Assembly (NCBI RefSeq): GCF_002251365.1
Contig: NZ_NPJH01000091.1
Location: 1-64,000, forward strand
Direction of reading: 5' to 3'
From: Prevotella sp. P3-122
GTDB lineage: Bacteria; Bacteroidota; Bacteroidia; Bacteroidales; Bacteroidaceae
Length of the DNA: 64,000 bases
Shown here one piece after another: positions 54,585 to 62,718 of this stretch. How positions within the stretch are numbered: the first letter of the stretch is position 1; every line of letters starts with the position of its first letter. The translations under genes and the position numbers were made by a program. The notes beneath the pieces are model-generated. The model was not told the DNA's origin. It made no database searches and saw nothing but the letters and a program-made list of their open reading frames with translations.

Positions 54585-57023
54585 ATGTTTAGGAGATTAT
54601 TGATTGCCATTATTGTAATGACATTGCAGGTGACAGTATCTGCAGACACTTTGGAAATCAAGAAAGTAAGGCATGCGGGACCATTTCGTGCCGTGAGCCC
54701 GGTTGTGTTGGATAGCGTTGACAATGCCCAGAAAAAGTATGCTGAGAGAAAGCCCCTCGATATGCGTCTGCCACTGTCTCTTGTGGAGAACAAGCCCTTT
54801 GTGGATGTTGCTGCACTTGCCCTCGACAGTAGCGATGTCCATATCGTGGCCTTTGACGTGATGGCTGCAAAATATCTTAAAGACATTAAGGTAGGCGTCA
54901 TGGGCTGCAAGGATTACAAGGTGTTTGCTGACGGCAAGGAGCAGTCTGGAGCAATAACGCTGCAGCCTGGCTATCACAGCATAAGCGTGAAGTTTGTTGC
55001 CGACAGCACTGCCATCGTGCTGTCTGTACCAGAGGACGGACTTGCGTTGTTGGAGGATGGTATGCGCCGCTTTTCCATGTCAGACGTGCTTGGCACCAAG
55101 GTTACTACCCGCGCGTCGCTCTCACCATCGGGCCGCTGGGCCTTCGTGGCGTACAGATGGTATGATGCCGAGAACAAGGTCGTAAGCGAGCAGTGGCTTA
55201 CAGACCTGAAGACTGGTGAGAAGCGAATTTTAAATGGTGAGGCAACATGGATGCCAAATTCAGACAGGTACTATTTCACGGAGAAAGTTGGCGGAAAGAA
55301 GTCCCTGAAGGTCGTTGACCCGCTGACGGGCAGTGTCACTGTGCTGGCAAAGGACTTCCCCGATGAGTGGTTCGTCATTTCTCCAACAGAGAAATATGCT
55401 GTAATCTCCCCAAAGACTGAGGGAACGAAGAAGGAGGATGGTGTCTTCGAGATTGTTCATCCGGACGACAGGCAGCCGGGATGGCGCACACGCTATTCGC
55501 TTGCTAAGTACGACTTCGAAACTGGCCTCACGCAGCCCCTCACATACTCCTACAGGCATGTGTCGTTGTCGGATATATCTCCCGACGGACGATACCTGCT
55601 CTTCTCCGTGGTATCAGACACGCTGCAGCAGCGGCCAACCACACGCCGGACATACTATGAACTTGACCTGGAAACCATGAAGACAAGAATGCTCGTGGAG
55701 AAAGACGGTTTCATCGGAGGTGCCCTATACTGTGGTAGCAGAGACCTCGTGGCGTTCTCGGCAAGCACCGAGGCATTCGGCGGCATAGGGAACAGGGTTC
55801 CTGAGGGACAGACACCAAATATGTTTGACTATCATCTCTATCTCATGGATGCAAGGACACTGAAGGTGACACCCGTGACTGCCGACGATGCGACAAGCAT
55901 CGAGGACATGGAATGGTCGGCTGCTGACAAATGTCTCTATTACACAGCGCAGAACGGCGACAGCGTAAGCCTTTACAGGCTCGACATGAAGACACTTAAA
56001 TCGAAAATGGTCAGACAGCCGCTTGAGGAACTCTCGGGTATGAGCATTGCCAGCAAGGGCGGAAACATCATGGTACATGGCTCGTCGGTGTCTGTACCAT
56101 ACGAGGTGTACAACATCACGGCTCCTGCCGGGAAGGCCAAGGCCGCACTGGTAATGGCACCCAACAGGGACGATTATGCAGGGCTGAGGCTGAGCGAGGC
56201 AAAGCCATGGAGCTTCGAGACAGAGAGAGGCTACAGGGTTACAGGCTTCTACACTCTGCCCGCAGACTTCGACCCGGCAAAGAAATATCCTGTCATAGTG
56301 CATTACTATGGAGGATGCTCGCCAACGTCACGCCGTTTCGGCAACGGCTCTCATTATCCCGCACACTACTGGAACGCACTCGGATATATAACGTTTATTG
56401 TTAATCCGTCGGGAGCTTCGGGCTTCGGGCAGGAATGGGCCTCAAGGCATGTGAACACCATGGGAGAGGGACCTGCACAAGACATCATAGATGCCACACG
56501 GCAGTTCGTGAAGGATGTGCCACAATGCGATGCCGACCATATAGGCTGCATCTCGGCATCCTACGGCGGCTTCATGACACAGTATATGATGACTAAGGAC
56601 AACCCCTTTGCATGCGGCGTGTCGCATGCAGGCATCTCAAGCCACACCAGCTACTGGGGAGAGGGCTACTGGGGATATTCCTACAGCGAGACCTCGGCCG
56701 CCAACAGCTTCCCCTGGACACGCAAGGATCTCTTCGTAGACAGGTCGCCTCTGTACAATGCCGACAAGATTACTAAGCCCATACTCTTCACTCATGGTAC
56801 TGCCGACACCAATGTGCCGCTGGGCGAGTCTATTCAGATGTATACAGCCTTGAAATTGCTCGGCGTGCCTACGGCCTTCATTGAGGTGGAGGGAGAGAAC
56901 CATGGTATCATGGACCCAGTGAAGCGCGCTAAATGGATAAACTCCATCATGGCATGGTTTGAGAAATACCTGAAGAACGACGATGCGTGGTGGAACGCCA
57001 TATATACACCTAAACAATTGTAG
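54585..57023 (+). CDS. S9 family prolyl oligopeptidase/DPP-like peptidase
   Basis: 812-residue exported peptidase. The signal peptide ends at VSA (residue 20). The N-terminal part (to about 510) is the DPP IV-type beta propeller, for example VSLSDISPDGRYLLFSVVS near 325. The C-terminal alpha/beta hydrolase has the triad Ser659 in ISASYGGF, Asp741 in HGTADTN and His773 in EGENHG. Such enzymes cleave dipeptides after proline or alanine from oligopeptides. It stands alone with its own promoter. Confidence 0.92.
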   Translation: MFRRLLIAIIVMTLQVTVSADTLEIKKVRHAGPFRAVSPVVLDSVDNAQKKYAERKPLDMRLPLSLVENKPFVDVAALALDSSDVHIVAFDVMAAKYLKDIKVGVMGCKDYKVFADGKEQSGAITLQPGYHSISVKFVADSTAIVLSVPEDGLALLEDGMRRFSMSDVLGTKVTTRASLSPSGRWAFVAYRWYDAENKVVSEQWLTDLKTGEKRILNGEATWMPNSDRYYFTEKVGGKKSLKVVDPLTGSVTVLAKDFPDEWFVISPTEKYAVISPKTEGTKKEDGVFEIVHPDDRQPGWRTRYSLAKYDFETGLTQPLTYSYRHVSLSDISPDGRYLLFSVVSDTLQQRPTTRRTYYELDLETMKTRMLVEKDGFIGGALYCGSRDLVAFSASTEAFGGIGNRVPEGQTPNMFDYHLYLMDARTLKVTPVTADDATSIEDMEWSAADKCLYYTAQNGDSVSLYRLDMKTLKSKMVRQPLEELSGMSIASKGGNIMVHGSSVSVPYEVYNITAPAGKAKAALVMAPNRDDYAGLRLSEAKPWSFETERGYRVTGFYTLPADFDPAKKYPVIVHYYGGCSPTSRRFGNGSHYPAHYWNALGYITFIVNPSGASGFGQEWASRHVNTMGEGPAQDIIDATRQFVKDVPQCDADHIGCISASYGGFMTQYMMTKDNPFACGVSHAGISSHTSYWGEGYWGYSYSETSAANSFPWTRKDLFVDRSPLYNADKITKPILFTHGTADTNVPLGESIQMYTALKLLGVPTAFIEVEGENHGIMDPVKRAKWINSIMAWFEKYLKNDDAWWNAIYTPKQL

Positions 57024-57152
57024 TTCCACCCTTCTCGCAGATTGACGGCTTGCCACCATGTTGCACCCCGCTTGGTGGTAAACCGTAAGTTACGGATTGT
57101 TACACAAGTGTTCCATTGTAGAACTATTCTGAGCTAAAAAACGGCAAAAAAG

Positions 57153-57184
57153 TTGCAGATACGAACAAAACGTTGTATCTTTGC
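57153..57184 (+). promoter_or_regulatory. Promoter of the Lrp/MgtC pair
   Basis: TTG at 57153-57155, 20 bp spacer, TATCTTTGC at 57176-57184, about 80 bp before the Lrp ATG. Confidence 0.65.
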
Positions 57185-57263
57185 ACAAAATAGTGTTGTT
57201 TAGAGGCCGTGCTCGCTTACTTTCCGTAAGTTGCATTCCTCGCTAATTGTTATCAATAATAAG

Positions 57264-57737
57264 ATGGGACACGTATTAGACTCTTTGGACAGAAAAATTT
57301 TAGAGCTTATTGCGCAAGATGCCCGCACGCCATTCCTTGAGGTGGCAAGAGCGTGCAATGTCAGTGGCGCAGCCATTCACCAGCGCATACAGAAGCTTGT
57401 CAGTACAGGTGTTATCCTTGGTTCGCAGTTTGTGCTCAACCCTGAAAAGTTAGGCTATGAGACATGTGCCTACGTAGGGCTGTACCTAAAGGATCCTTCC
57501 GACTTCGACGATGTGGTCGAGAAACTGAAGGAAATTCCTGAGGTGGTGGAATGTCACTATACCACAGGTGGTTTCGACATGTTCATCAAGATATATGCCC
57601 TGAACAACCATCATCTTCTCAATATCATTCACGACAAGCTGCAGCCGCTCGGATTGTCGCGCAGTGAGACTATCGTGTCGTTCAATGCCGTCATAGACAG
57701 GCAGTTGCCAATACCCACATTGCCGGATGATGAGTGA
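57264..57737 (+). CDS. Lrp/AsnC family transcriptional regulator
   Basis: 157-residue regulator. The N-terminal winged HTH has LDSLDRKILELIAQDARTPF then VARACNVSGAAIHQRIQKL as recognition segment. The C-terminal RAM/ligand-binding domain (about 70-150) has VECHYTTGGFDMFIKI. The frame is open from a TTG at 57231, but ATG 57264 fits the family's start. The next gene overlaps its end by up to 11 bp, so the two are coupled. Ligand and targets are unknown. Confidence 0.93.
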   Translation: MGHVLDSLDRKILELIAQDARTPFLEVARACNVSGAAIHQRIQKLVSTGVILGSQFVLNPEKLGYETCAYVGLYLKDPSDFDDVVEKLKEIPEVVECHYTTGGFDMFIKIYALNNHHLLNIIHDKLQPLGLSRSETIVSFNAVIDRQLPIPTLPDDE

Positions 57738-58374
57738 GGAACCGTTTCTGCGATTGCTGGCCGCAATGGCCATGGGAGGTCTTATTGGTCTTGAGCGCGA
57801 GTTGCGTGCCAAGGATGCCGGCCTTCGTACCCACTTCCTCGTTGCTTTGGGAAGTGCGCTGTTCACGCTTGTTTCGCAATATGGTTTTGGTGCCGACCTC
57901 AAGGACTCCTCGCGCGTAGCGGCCCAGGTGGTGTCTGGTATCGGTTTTCTTGGTGCCGGAACTATTATTTTCCAGAAGAACGTCGTTCATGGTCTTACTA
58001 CGGCGGCTGGACTGTGGGTGACGGCAGCCATCGGACTGTCATGTGGCACTGGCATGTTTGCTGTGGCCGGAGCTACCACTGTGCTGGTGCTGCTGGGATT
58101 GGAGGTGGTGAACGCTTTACATCCTCACCGTAGCCATACCATTATCTCTCTGTCGTTCTCCTCTACCGACAAGCAGATGTTGCCCTTGATGCAGAAAAGA
58201 CTGCGTGAGGCTGGTTTTGAATTGAAGTCGTATGAGATGAGGGAGAAACATTCCTCCCACGGATGCTCATATGATGTTGTCATGGAGCTACAGGCCCGTC
58301 GTGGCGGACATATCAGCAAGCTGCTCGCATGTGTCTCAGATGTCGATGACGTCTCCATCTCCAATACCGACTGA
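57727..58374 (+). CDS. MgtC/SapB family membrane protein
   Basis: 215-residue inner-membrane protein with five helices in the first 130 residues. The family motif is AMGGLIGLERELRAKDAGLRTH near residue 15, followed by GSALFTLVS and GIGFLGAGTII. The soluble C-terminal part (about 140-215) looks ACT-like. MgtC proteins are linked to magnesium limitation and membrane potential. The start is either of two ATGs at 57727 or 57730. Its end overlaps the 3' end of folA on the other strand by 39 bp. Confidence 0.9.
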   Translation: MMSEEPFLRLLAAMAMGGLIGLERELRAKDAGLRTHFLVALGSALFTLVSQYGFGADLKDSSRVAAQVVSGIGFLGAGTIIFQKNVVHGLTTAAGLWVTAAIGLSCGTGMFAVAGATTVLVLLGLEVVNALHPHRSHTIISLSFSSTDKQMLPLMQKRLREAGFELKSYEMREKHSSHGCSYDVVMELQARRGGHISKLLACVSDVDDVSISNTD

Positions 58375-58848
58375 TGCCTGTCGGTTGTCTTTCTTGCGTT
58401 CATATACGCAAAAGGCATATCCCTGACGTTGTGTTTTTTCTTTCAGTTTCCATCCGTCGTAGGCTGGAAACCATGAGTCGGCATGTTCGGTTGTGGAATC
58501 TATCTCAGTGATGTACAGCCTGTCGGCGATGCTTATTGTCTGACGGTATATCTGCTCTCCTCCAATGATGAATATCGTGTCGTCCGTGCGGCAAGCCTTC
58601 ATGGCCATAGCTATAGAACCATAAACCTCAACACCGTTTGCGTGCTTCATAGTAGTGCTTACAACTATGTTGCGCCTGCCAGGAAGCGGTCCGTTGGGCA
58701 GCGACTCGAAGGTATGTCTGCCCATAACCACTGTGTGTCCCAATGTCAGTTCCCTAAACCTCGTCATGTCTTCTCCTATATGGAAAAGCAGGTGGTTGCG
58801 GTAGCCTATGGCTCTGTTGGCAGCTACGGCGGCAATAATGCAAATCAT
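58336..58848 (-). CDS. folA: Dihydrofolate reductase
   Basis: 170-residue NADPH enzyme that reduces dihydrofolate to tetrahydrofolate. It begins ICIIAAVAANRAIGYRNHLLFHIGEDM with the substrate site, then has VVMGRHTFESLP and IFIIGGEQIYRQ. Length is typical. It overlaps the RNA methyltransferase gene by 4 bp at its start and overlaps the MgtC gene convergently by 39 bp at its end. Confidence 0.95.
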   Translation of the reverse strand: MICIIAAVAANRAIGYRNHLLFHIGEDMTRFRELTLGHTVVMGRHTFESLPNGPLPGRRNIVVSTTMKHANGVEVYGSIAMAMKACRTDDTIFIIGGEQIYRQTISIADRLYITEIDSTTEHADSWFPAYDGWKLKEKTQRQGYAFCVYERKKDNRQASVGIGDGDVIDI

Positions 58849-60110
58849 AGCGTCAGTATATTTTCGGCATCAGGAATGTGAGTACTCTTTATCCTCCACT
58901 CCTGAGGATAGAGGTTGTTGGCCCTGTTGCCGAGGTTTTTCACAAATCCCAATGGTACGTTCCTGTATGTAACGAGCACGATGCCCAATGGTGTGCCATC
59001 GGGCAGTTGCAGCGACTCTCGTCGCAGATAGTCTATTGCCTGCCTGTATGTCAGTTCTGCCTGTGGAAATTTCTCCCTCTGCAATCCGTGCGACATAGCC
59101 TCGCTATGGTCTGGCACTGCCTGCTTACCTTTTAATATAGGCTTTCTTACACCATCATAGACTACGTTCAGGGCCTTCCCGCCTAAGCGCGACAGCTCAC
59201 CTGTTGCCGATGCCTTTCCGTTGCCATGCTTTCTCAGCACCGCTACGAACAGTCCCTCGCTGCGGCTCACGCCCGGTATGAACCTGTATGCAGGAATGGC
59301 ACCCTTCAGTGCTCCCGTGATACCCCATCCGCAGCTGGTGTCCACCTCGACGAAGTCTGCTCCCAGCTCGCTGGCTATCCATGCCGCATTCTCCTCGTCC
59401 TCGTAGGCATTGAAGGTGCAGGTGGAGTATATCATTATTCCTCCTGGCCTGAGGCAATGCCATGCGTCAGCCACAATATCCCTCTGAAGCTTGGCGCATC
59501 TGGCCACGTTTGCCGTGCTCCATTCAGCCACTGCTCCAGGGTCTTTCCTGAACATCCCCTCGCCCGAGCAGGGCACATCGGCCACCACCATATCGAAAAC
59601 CATTCCCGACTTGCGGTAGTCACGGGGATAGTTGTTTGTTACGGTCATGCCTTCCTTGCCGAACTTCGTGATGTTTTCTGCCAGCACCATAGCTCTGCTG
59701 CGCACTGGCTCGTTGCTGAACATGATGCTTCCTGCAGGAAGAGCGCCCATCACGCATGTGGACTTGCCTCCAGGAGCTGCGCACATGTCAAGGACGGCCA
59801 ATGGACTGCCGTCGCCTGCCACCTGCCTCGCTACATGGTCTACGAACATCGATGCCGCCTCCTGCACATAGTAGGCACCAGCATGCAGCAGGGGGTCGAA
59901 GGTGAAGGCGGGGCGACCACAAAGATAGTAGCCGTAGCGACACCATGGAACTTTGTCTGCTCCGTTGGCTGGTGCCGCCGTTGCGGTCTTGAAGGGATTG
60001 AGGCGTATGCTCGCTGGAGCCTCGCTGTCAAGGGCATCGGCAAACTGCGCATAGAGGCTTTCGCCCATAAGCTGCCTGGTGTAAATCTCGAAATCTGTAG
60101 GAAGAACCAT
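58845..60110 (-). CDS. rRNA cytosine-C5 methyltransferase, RsmF/RsmB-like
   Basis: 421-residue SAM-dependent RNA methyltransferase. The SAM site is LDMCAAPGGKST, and the catalytic cysteines are in DVPCSGEGMFR and YSTCTFNAYEDE. The C-terminal part (about 300-420) resembles the PUA-like RsmF tail, ending FVKNLGNRANNLYPQEW. The frame opens with a TTG at 60134, but ATG 60110 (MVLPTDF) is preferred. It probably modifies 16S rRNA; the exact position is not readable. It forms an operon with folA. Confidence 0.92.
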   Translation of the reverse strand: MVLPTDFEIYTRQLMGESLYAQFADALDSEAPASIRLNPFKTATAAPANGADKVPWCRYGYYLCGRPAFTFDPLLHAGAYYVQEAASMFVDHVARQVAGDGSPLAVLDMCAAPGGKSTCVMGALPAGSIMFSNEPVRSRAMVLAENITKFGKEGMTVTNNYPRDYRKSGMVFDMVVADVPCSGEGMFRKDPGAVAEWSTANVARCAKLQRDIVADAWHCLRPGGIMIYSTCTFNAYEDEENAAWIASELGADFVEVDTSCGWGITGALKGAIPAYRFIPGVSRSEGLFVAVLRKHGNGKASATGELSRLGGKALNVVYDGVRKPILKGKQAVPDHSEAMSHGLQREKFPQAELTYRQAIDYLRRESLQLPDGTPLGIVLVTYRNVPLGFVKNLGNRANNLYPQEWRIKSTHIPDAENILTL

Positions 60111-60227
60111 ATATTTGTCTCGTTTTGCTTGCAAAAATACTTTTTTTTTTGTTTCTTCGCAACTAAAATGACATACTATTCGTCAAACAGACATGAAATA
60201 ATCTAAAAAACGAAAGTATATGCTGAT

Positions 60228-60878
60228 ATGAGACAACTATTCCAAACATGCATCCTTGCCCTTGCCCTGTGCTTAACGGTACCTGCAAGCGCACAGAAAC
60301 ATCGTCATCATCAGACGGTACAGCAGACATCCGTTGCCACACCCGACTCTGCAAGTGAGGGAGTGGAGGCGTTCTCAGACACAACAGCCACCCCGGCTCC
60401 TTCGCAGAGCACAACACCCACGGCTACCTACACGTTCTCCGTTGATGACGGGGACGATGGTGATGATTTTTTCGACAATCCTTTTGACTTCTGGGCCACC
60501 AAGGTGGGCTTCGGCATTGGTGGAGTCATTCTTGCCATATTCGTTGTGCTGCTGGTGTTCTTGCTGCTGCTGTCGCCATTCATCATCCTCGCCCTAATCA
60601 TCAGGATGCTCATCAAACGCCACAACGACAACGTGACACTGGCCGCCAAGGCTATAGAAAACGGACAGCCGCTACCCGAGAACCATACCACCTACGACGG
60701 TTACTACTGGGAGAAGGGGGTCAAGAATACAGCCATAGGCGTAGGTATCGCCATCATGGGATGGCTGTGGAGCTCGTCATTCCTCGGAGGCATTGGAGCC
60801 CTCGTTGCATGCTACGGTCTCGGGCTGATTTATCTCTCGAAACATAGTAAGAAAAAGGAACAGGAGAATGAAGGCTGA
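60228..60878 (+). CDS. DUF6249-type membrane protein
   Basis: 216-residue protein. The signal peptide ends at ASA (residue 22). A low-complexity Ser/Thr/Pro region and an acidic stretch (VDDGDDGDDFFDNP) precede the first membrane helices (about 95-128); a second pair of helices lies at about 165-203. The C-terminus is basic (KHSKKKEQENEG). The layout matches DUF6249 proteins that accompany ECF sigma factors in Bacteroidetes. It stands 126 bp before the sigma gene on the same strand. A sensor or anti-sigma role is inferred from context only. Confidence 0.75.
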   Translation: MRQLFQTCILALALCLTVPASAQKHRHHQTVQQTSVATPDSASEGVEAFSDTTATPAPSQSTTPTATYTFSVDDGDDGDDFFDNPFDFWATKVGFGIGGVILAIFVVLLVFLLLLSPFIILALIIRMLIKRHNDNVTLAAKAIENGQPLPENHTTYDGYYWEKGVKNTAIGVGIAIMGWLWSSSFLGGIGALVACYGLGLIYLSKHSKKKEQENEG

Positions 60879-61004
60879 AAAATGAGGACTTGATTTCTCG
60901 ATGTTCCTATACCACGACATCTTGATATTTCGTTTCTTTGCTCTCTCTTCTTCTCATAAACATAAAGGTGGGTTCTATAAATATCCACCGTCAAAAGGAA
61001 AAAT

Positions 61005-61544
61005 ATGCCAAGCATTGATGACATATCTCTTGTCACAAGGGTGATTGTGTTTGACGACCGGCGAGCCTTCGACCGCCTGGTCGTCAAATACCAGTCGCCC
61101 ATAAGGCGTTTTTTCCTTAACCAGACGCTCGGTGACAGCCAGCTTAGCGACGACCTCGCCCAGGACACTTTTGTGAAGGCATATAAGAACATCAGGCAGT
61201 TCCAGGGGCGTTCAGGTTTCTCTACATGGCTCTACCGCATAGCCTACAACGTGTTCTACGACTATGTGCGGCGACACAAGGAGACAGCAGACATCGACAG
61301 CCGTGAGGTGCTTACACTTGGCACCGCAGCGGACAGCAGCCAGGAGCGGATGGATATCTATAGCGCAATGGCCATGCTCAGCGACAGCGAGCGCACGTGC
61401 TTAACGCTACAGCTCATGGAAGGTCAGCCCATAGACCATATTGCCGACATCACGGGGCTGGCACAGGGAACAGTAAAGTCGCATCTGTTCCGTGGAAAAC
61501 AGAAACTTGCCGATTACCTTAGAAAGAATGGATATGGAAAATAA
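61005..61544 (+). CDS. ECF-type RNA polymerase sigma factor
   Basis: 179-residue sigma-70 relative. Region 2 has FDRLVVKYQSPIRRFFLNQT and the DDLAQDTFVKAYKNI helix, then FSTWLYRIAYNVFYDYVRRHK. Region 4 (about 120-175) ends in GLAQGTVKSHLFRGKQKL, the -35-binding helix. No region 1 or 3 is present, as in ECF factors. The next gene starts inside its last codons, so production of the two is coupled. Confidence 0.94.
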   Translation: MPSIDDISLVTRVIVFDDRRAFDRLVVKYQSPIRRFFLNQTLGDSQLSDDLAQDTFVKAYKNIRQFQGRSGFSTWLYRIAYNVFYDYVRRHKETADIDSREVLTLGTAADSSQERMDIYSAMAMLSDSERTCLTLQLMEGQPIDHIADITGLAQGTVKSHLFRGKQKLADYLRKNGYGK

Positions 61545-61914
61545 AGACGAACAGTTACTACAGATGTTTTTTGATGCCAACAGGCAGGATATTGCCGATG
61601 ATGGCTTCTCTGATGATGTGATGAGGCGGCTTCCCGCACCCCGCACCCGCCCGTTTGTCGTGTGGCGCGGCCTGTGCCTTACTGCAGGCTTGTTGCTGTT
61701 TTTCTGCTGCGGTGGAGTAGGGGCACTGCGTACTTTTGCAGTCAACTTCCTTGTTGACGTGGTAACCTGCATACTGTCTGTCGACGTCAGTACTTTCTCG
61801 CCTATGATGGCATTGCTCGCCGCCTTCGGCCTGTGCTCCGTGGCAGTCTTTGTGCTGGCGCAGAGCATGCCCGACAAAACCCTTCTTGGAACCAAAAGAA
61901 CCATGCAGCCATGA
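61528..61914 (+). CDS. DUF5056-type membrane protein, putative anti-sigma
   Basis: 128-residue protein. A 40-residue cytoplasmic part (KDEQLLQMFFDANRQDIADD near its start, then GFSDDVMRRLP) is followed by two membrane helices (about 48-70 and 91-113). DUF5056 genes commonly follow an ECF sigma gene in Bacteroidales. The start is ATG 61528 or 61534; both overlap the sigma gene. A sigma-binding role is inferred from position and topology. Its stop overlaps the DUF554 start. Confidence 0.8.
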   Translation: MDMENKDEQLLQMFFDANRQDIADDGFSDDVMRRLPAPRTRPFVVWRGLCLTAGLLLFFCCGGVGALRTFAVNFLVDVVTCILSVDVSTFSPMMALLAAFGLCSVAVFVLAQSMPDKTLLGTKRTMQP

Positions 61915-62594
61915 TAGGAACCATTGTAAATACCTGCGCCATACTCGTTGGTACCGTCATCGGAACGGCGTTCAACCGTGGCATCCCCGAGCGATACAAG
62001 AATGTGCTTTATGATGGGCTTGGTGTGGTGAGTATCGCCATAGGACTGAATGCCGCCATATCGCGTTTCCAGCAGAGCGTATGGCCGGTGCTCTTCGTTG
62101 TTGCCATCTCGTTGGGTGGAGTAGTCGGTGTGGCACTCGACATTGAGGGACGGTTCCGCCGTATGGTGGCAAGGCGTGGCAAAGGAGGCAACCTTGCCAA
62201 CGGACTGTCCACCGCCATCCTGCTATACTGCATCGGTCCATTGTCGATGCTCGGACCGGCTGTTAGCGCCATAGAGGGCGATAATAGCCTGCTGCTCACC
62301 AATGCCACCCTTGATTTCGTGTCGTCCATAGTATTTGCTTCCACTTATGGCCCGTGGATGGCATTGGCGGCGCCGGTATTGTTCTGTTGGCAGGGGACGT
62401 TCTATCTTGCCGCAGTACTGTCGAGTGCCGCCCTTAGTGAGGCGCTAATGGCGGAGCTGCTAATTGTCGGCGGTATGCTGATAACCATGAGCGGCCTGTC
62501 TCTATTGCGGCTCAAGGACTGCCACACACTAAACTTCCTGCCTGCTCTTCTCGTTCCGCCATTATGGTTCCTTGTTGTCCAGTTGGCAAGTTGA
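61911..62594 (+). CDS. DUF554 family membrane protein
   Basis: 227-residue inner-membrane protein with about seven helices. It begins MIGTIVNTCAILVGTVIGTA, the family signature, and has GVVSIAIGLNAA and IGGVVGVALDIEGR-like segments. Function is unknown; a transport role is likely. The frame opens at 61833, but ATG 61911 gives the ATGA overlap with the DUF5056 gene and the family's start. Confidence 0.9.
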   Translation: MIGTIVNTCAILVGTVIGTAFNRGIPERYKNVLYDGLGVVSIAIGLNAAISRFQQSVWPVLFVVAISLGGVVGVALDIEGRFRRMVARRGKGGNLANGLSTAILLYCIGPLSMLGPAVSAIEGDNSLLLTNATLDFVSSIVFASTYGPWMALAAPVLFCWQGTFYLAAVLSSAALSEALMAELLIVGGMLITMSGLSLLRLKDCHTLNFLPALLVPPLWFLVVQLAS

Positions 62595-62652
62595 TGAGTA
62601 GTTGGGTTGACGGGTGCGTATATAAAGTGTCTTAACATTTCATTCCTTATCC

Positions 62653-62684
62653 TTTGTTTTTTAGTTGGTTTTTATTAACTTTGC
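62653..62684 (+). promoter_or_regulatory. Promoter of the GH128-like gene
   Basis: TTTG at 62653-62656, 19 bp spacer, TAACTTTGC at 62676-62684, about 35 bp before the ATG. Confidence 0.75.
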
Positions 62685-62718
62685 ACCCGATAATAGACAT
62701 CTAATAACATCAACCTTT

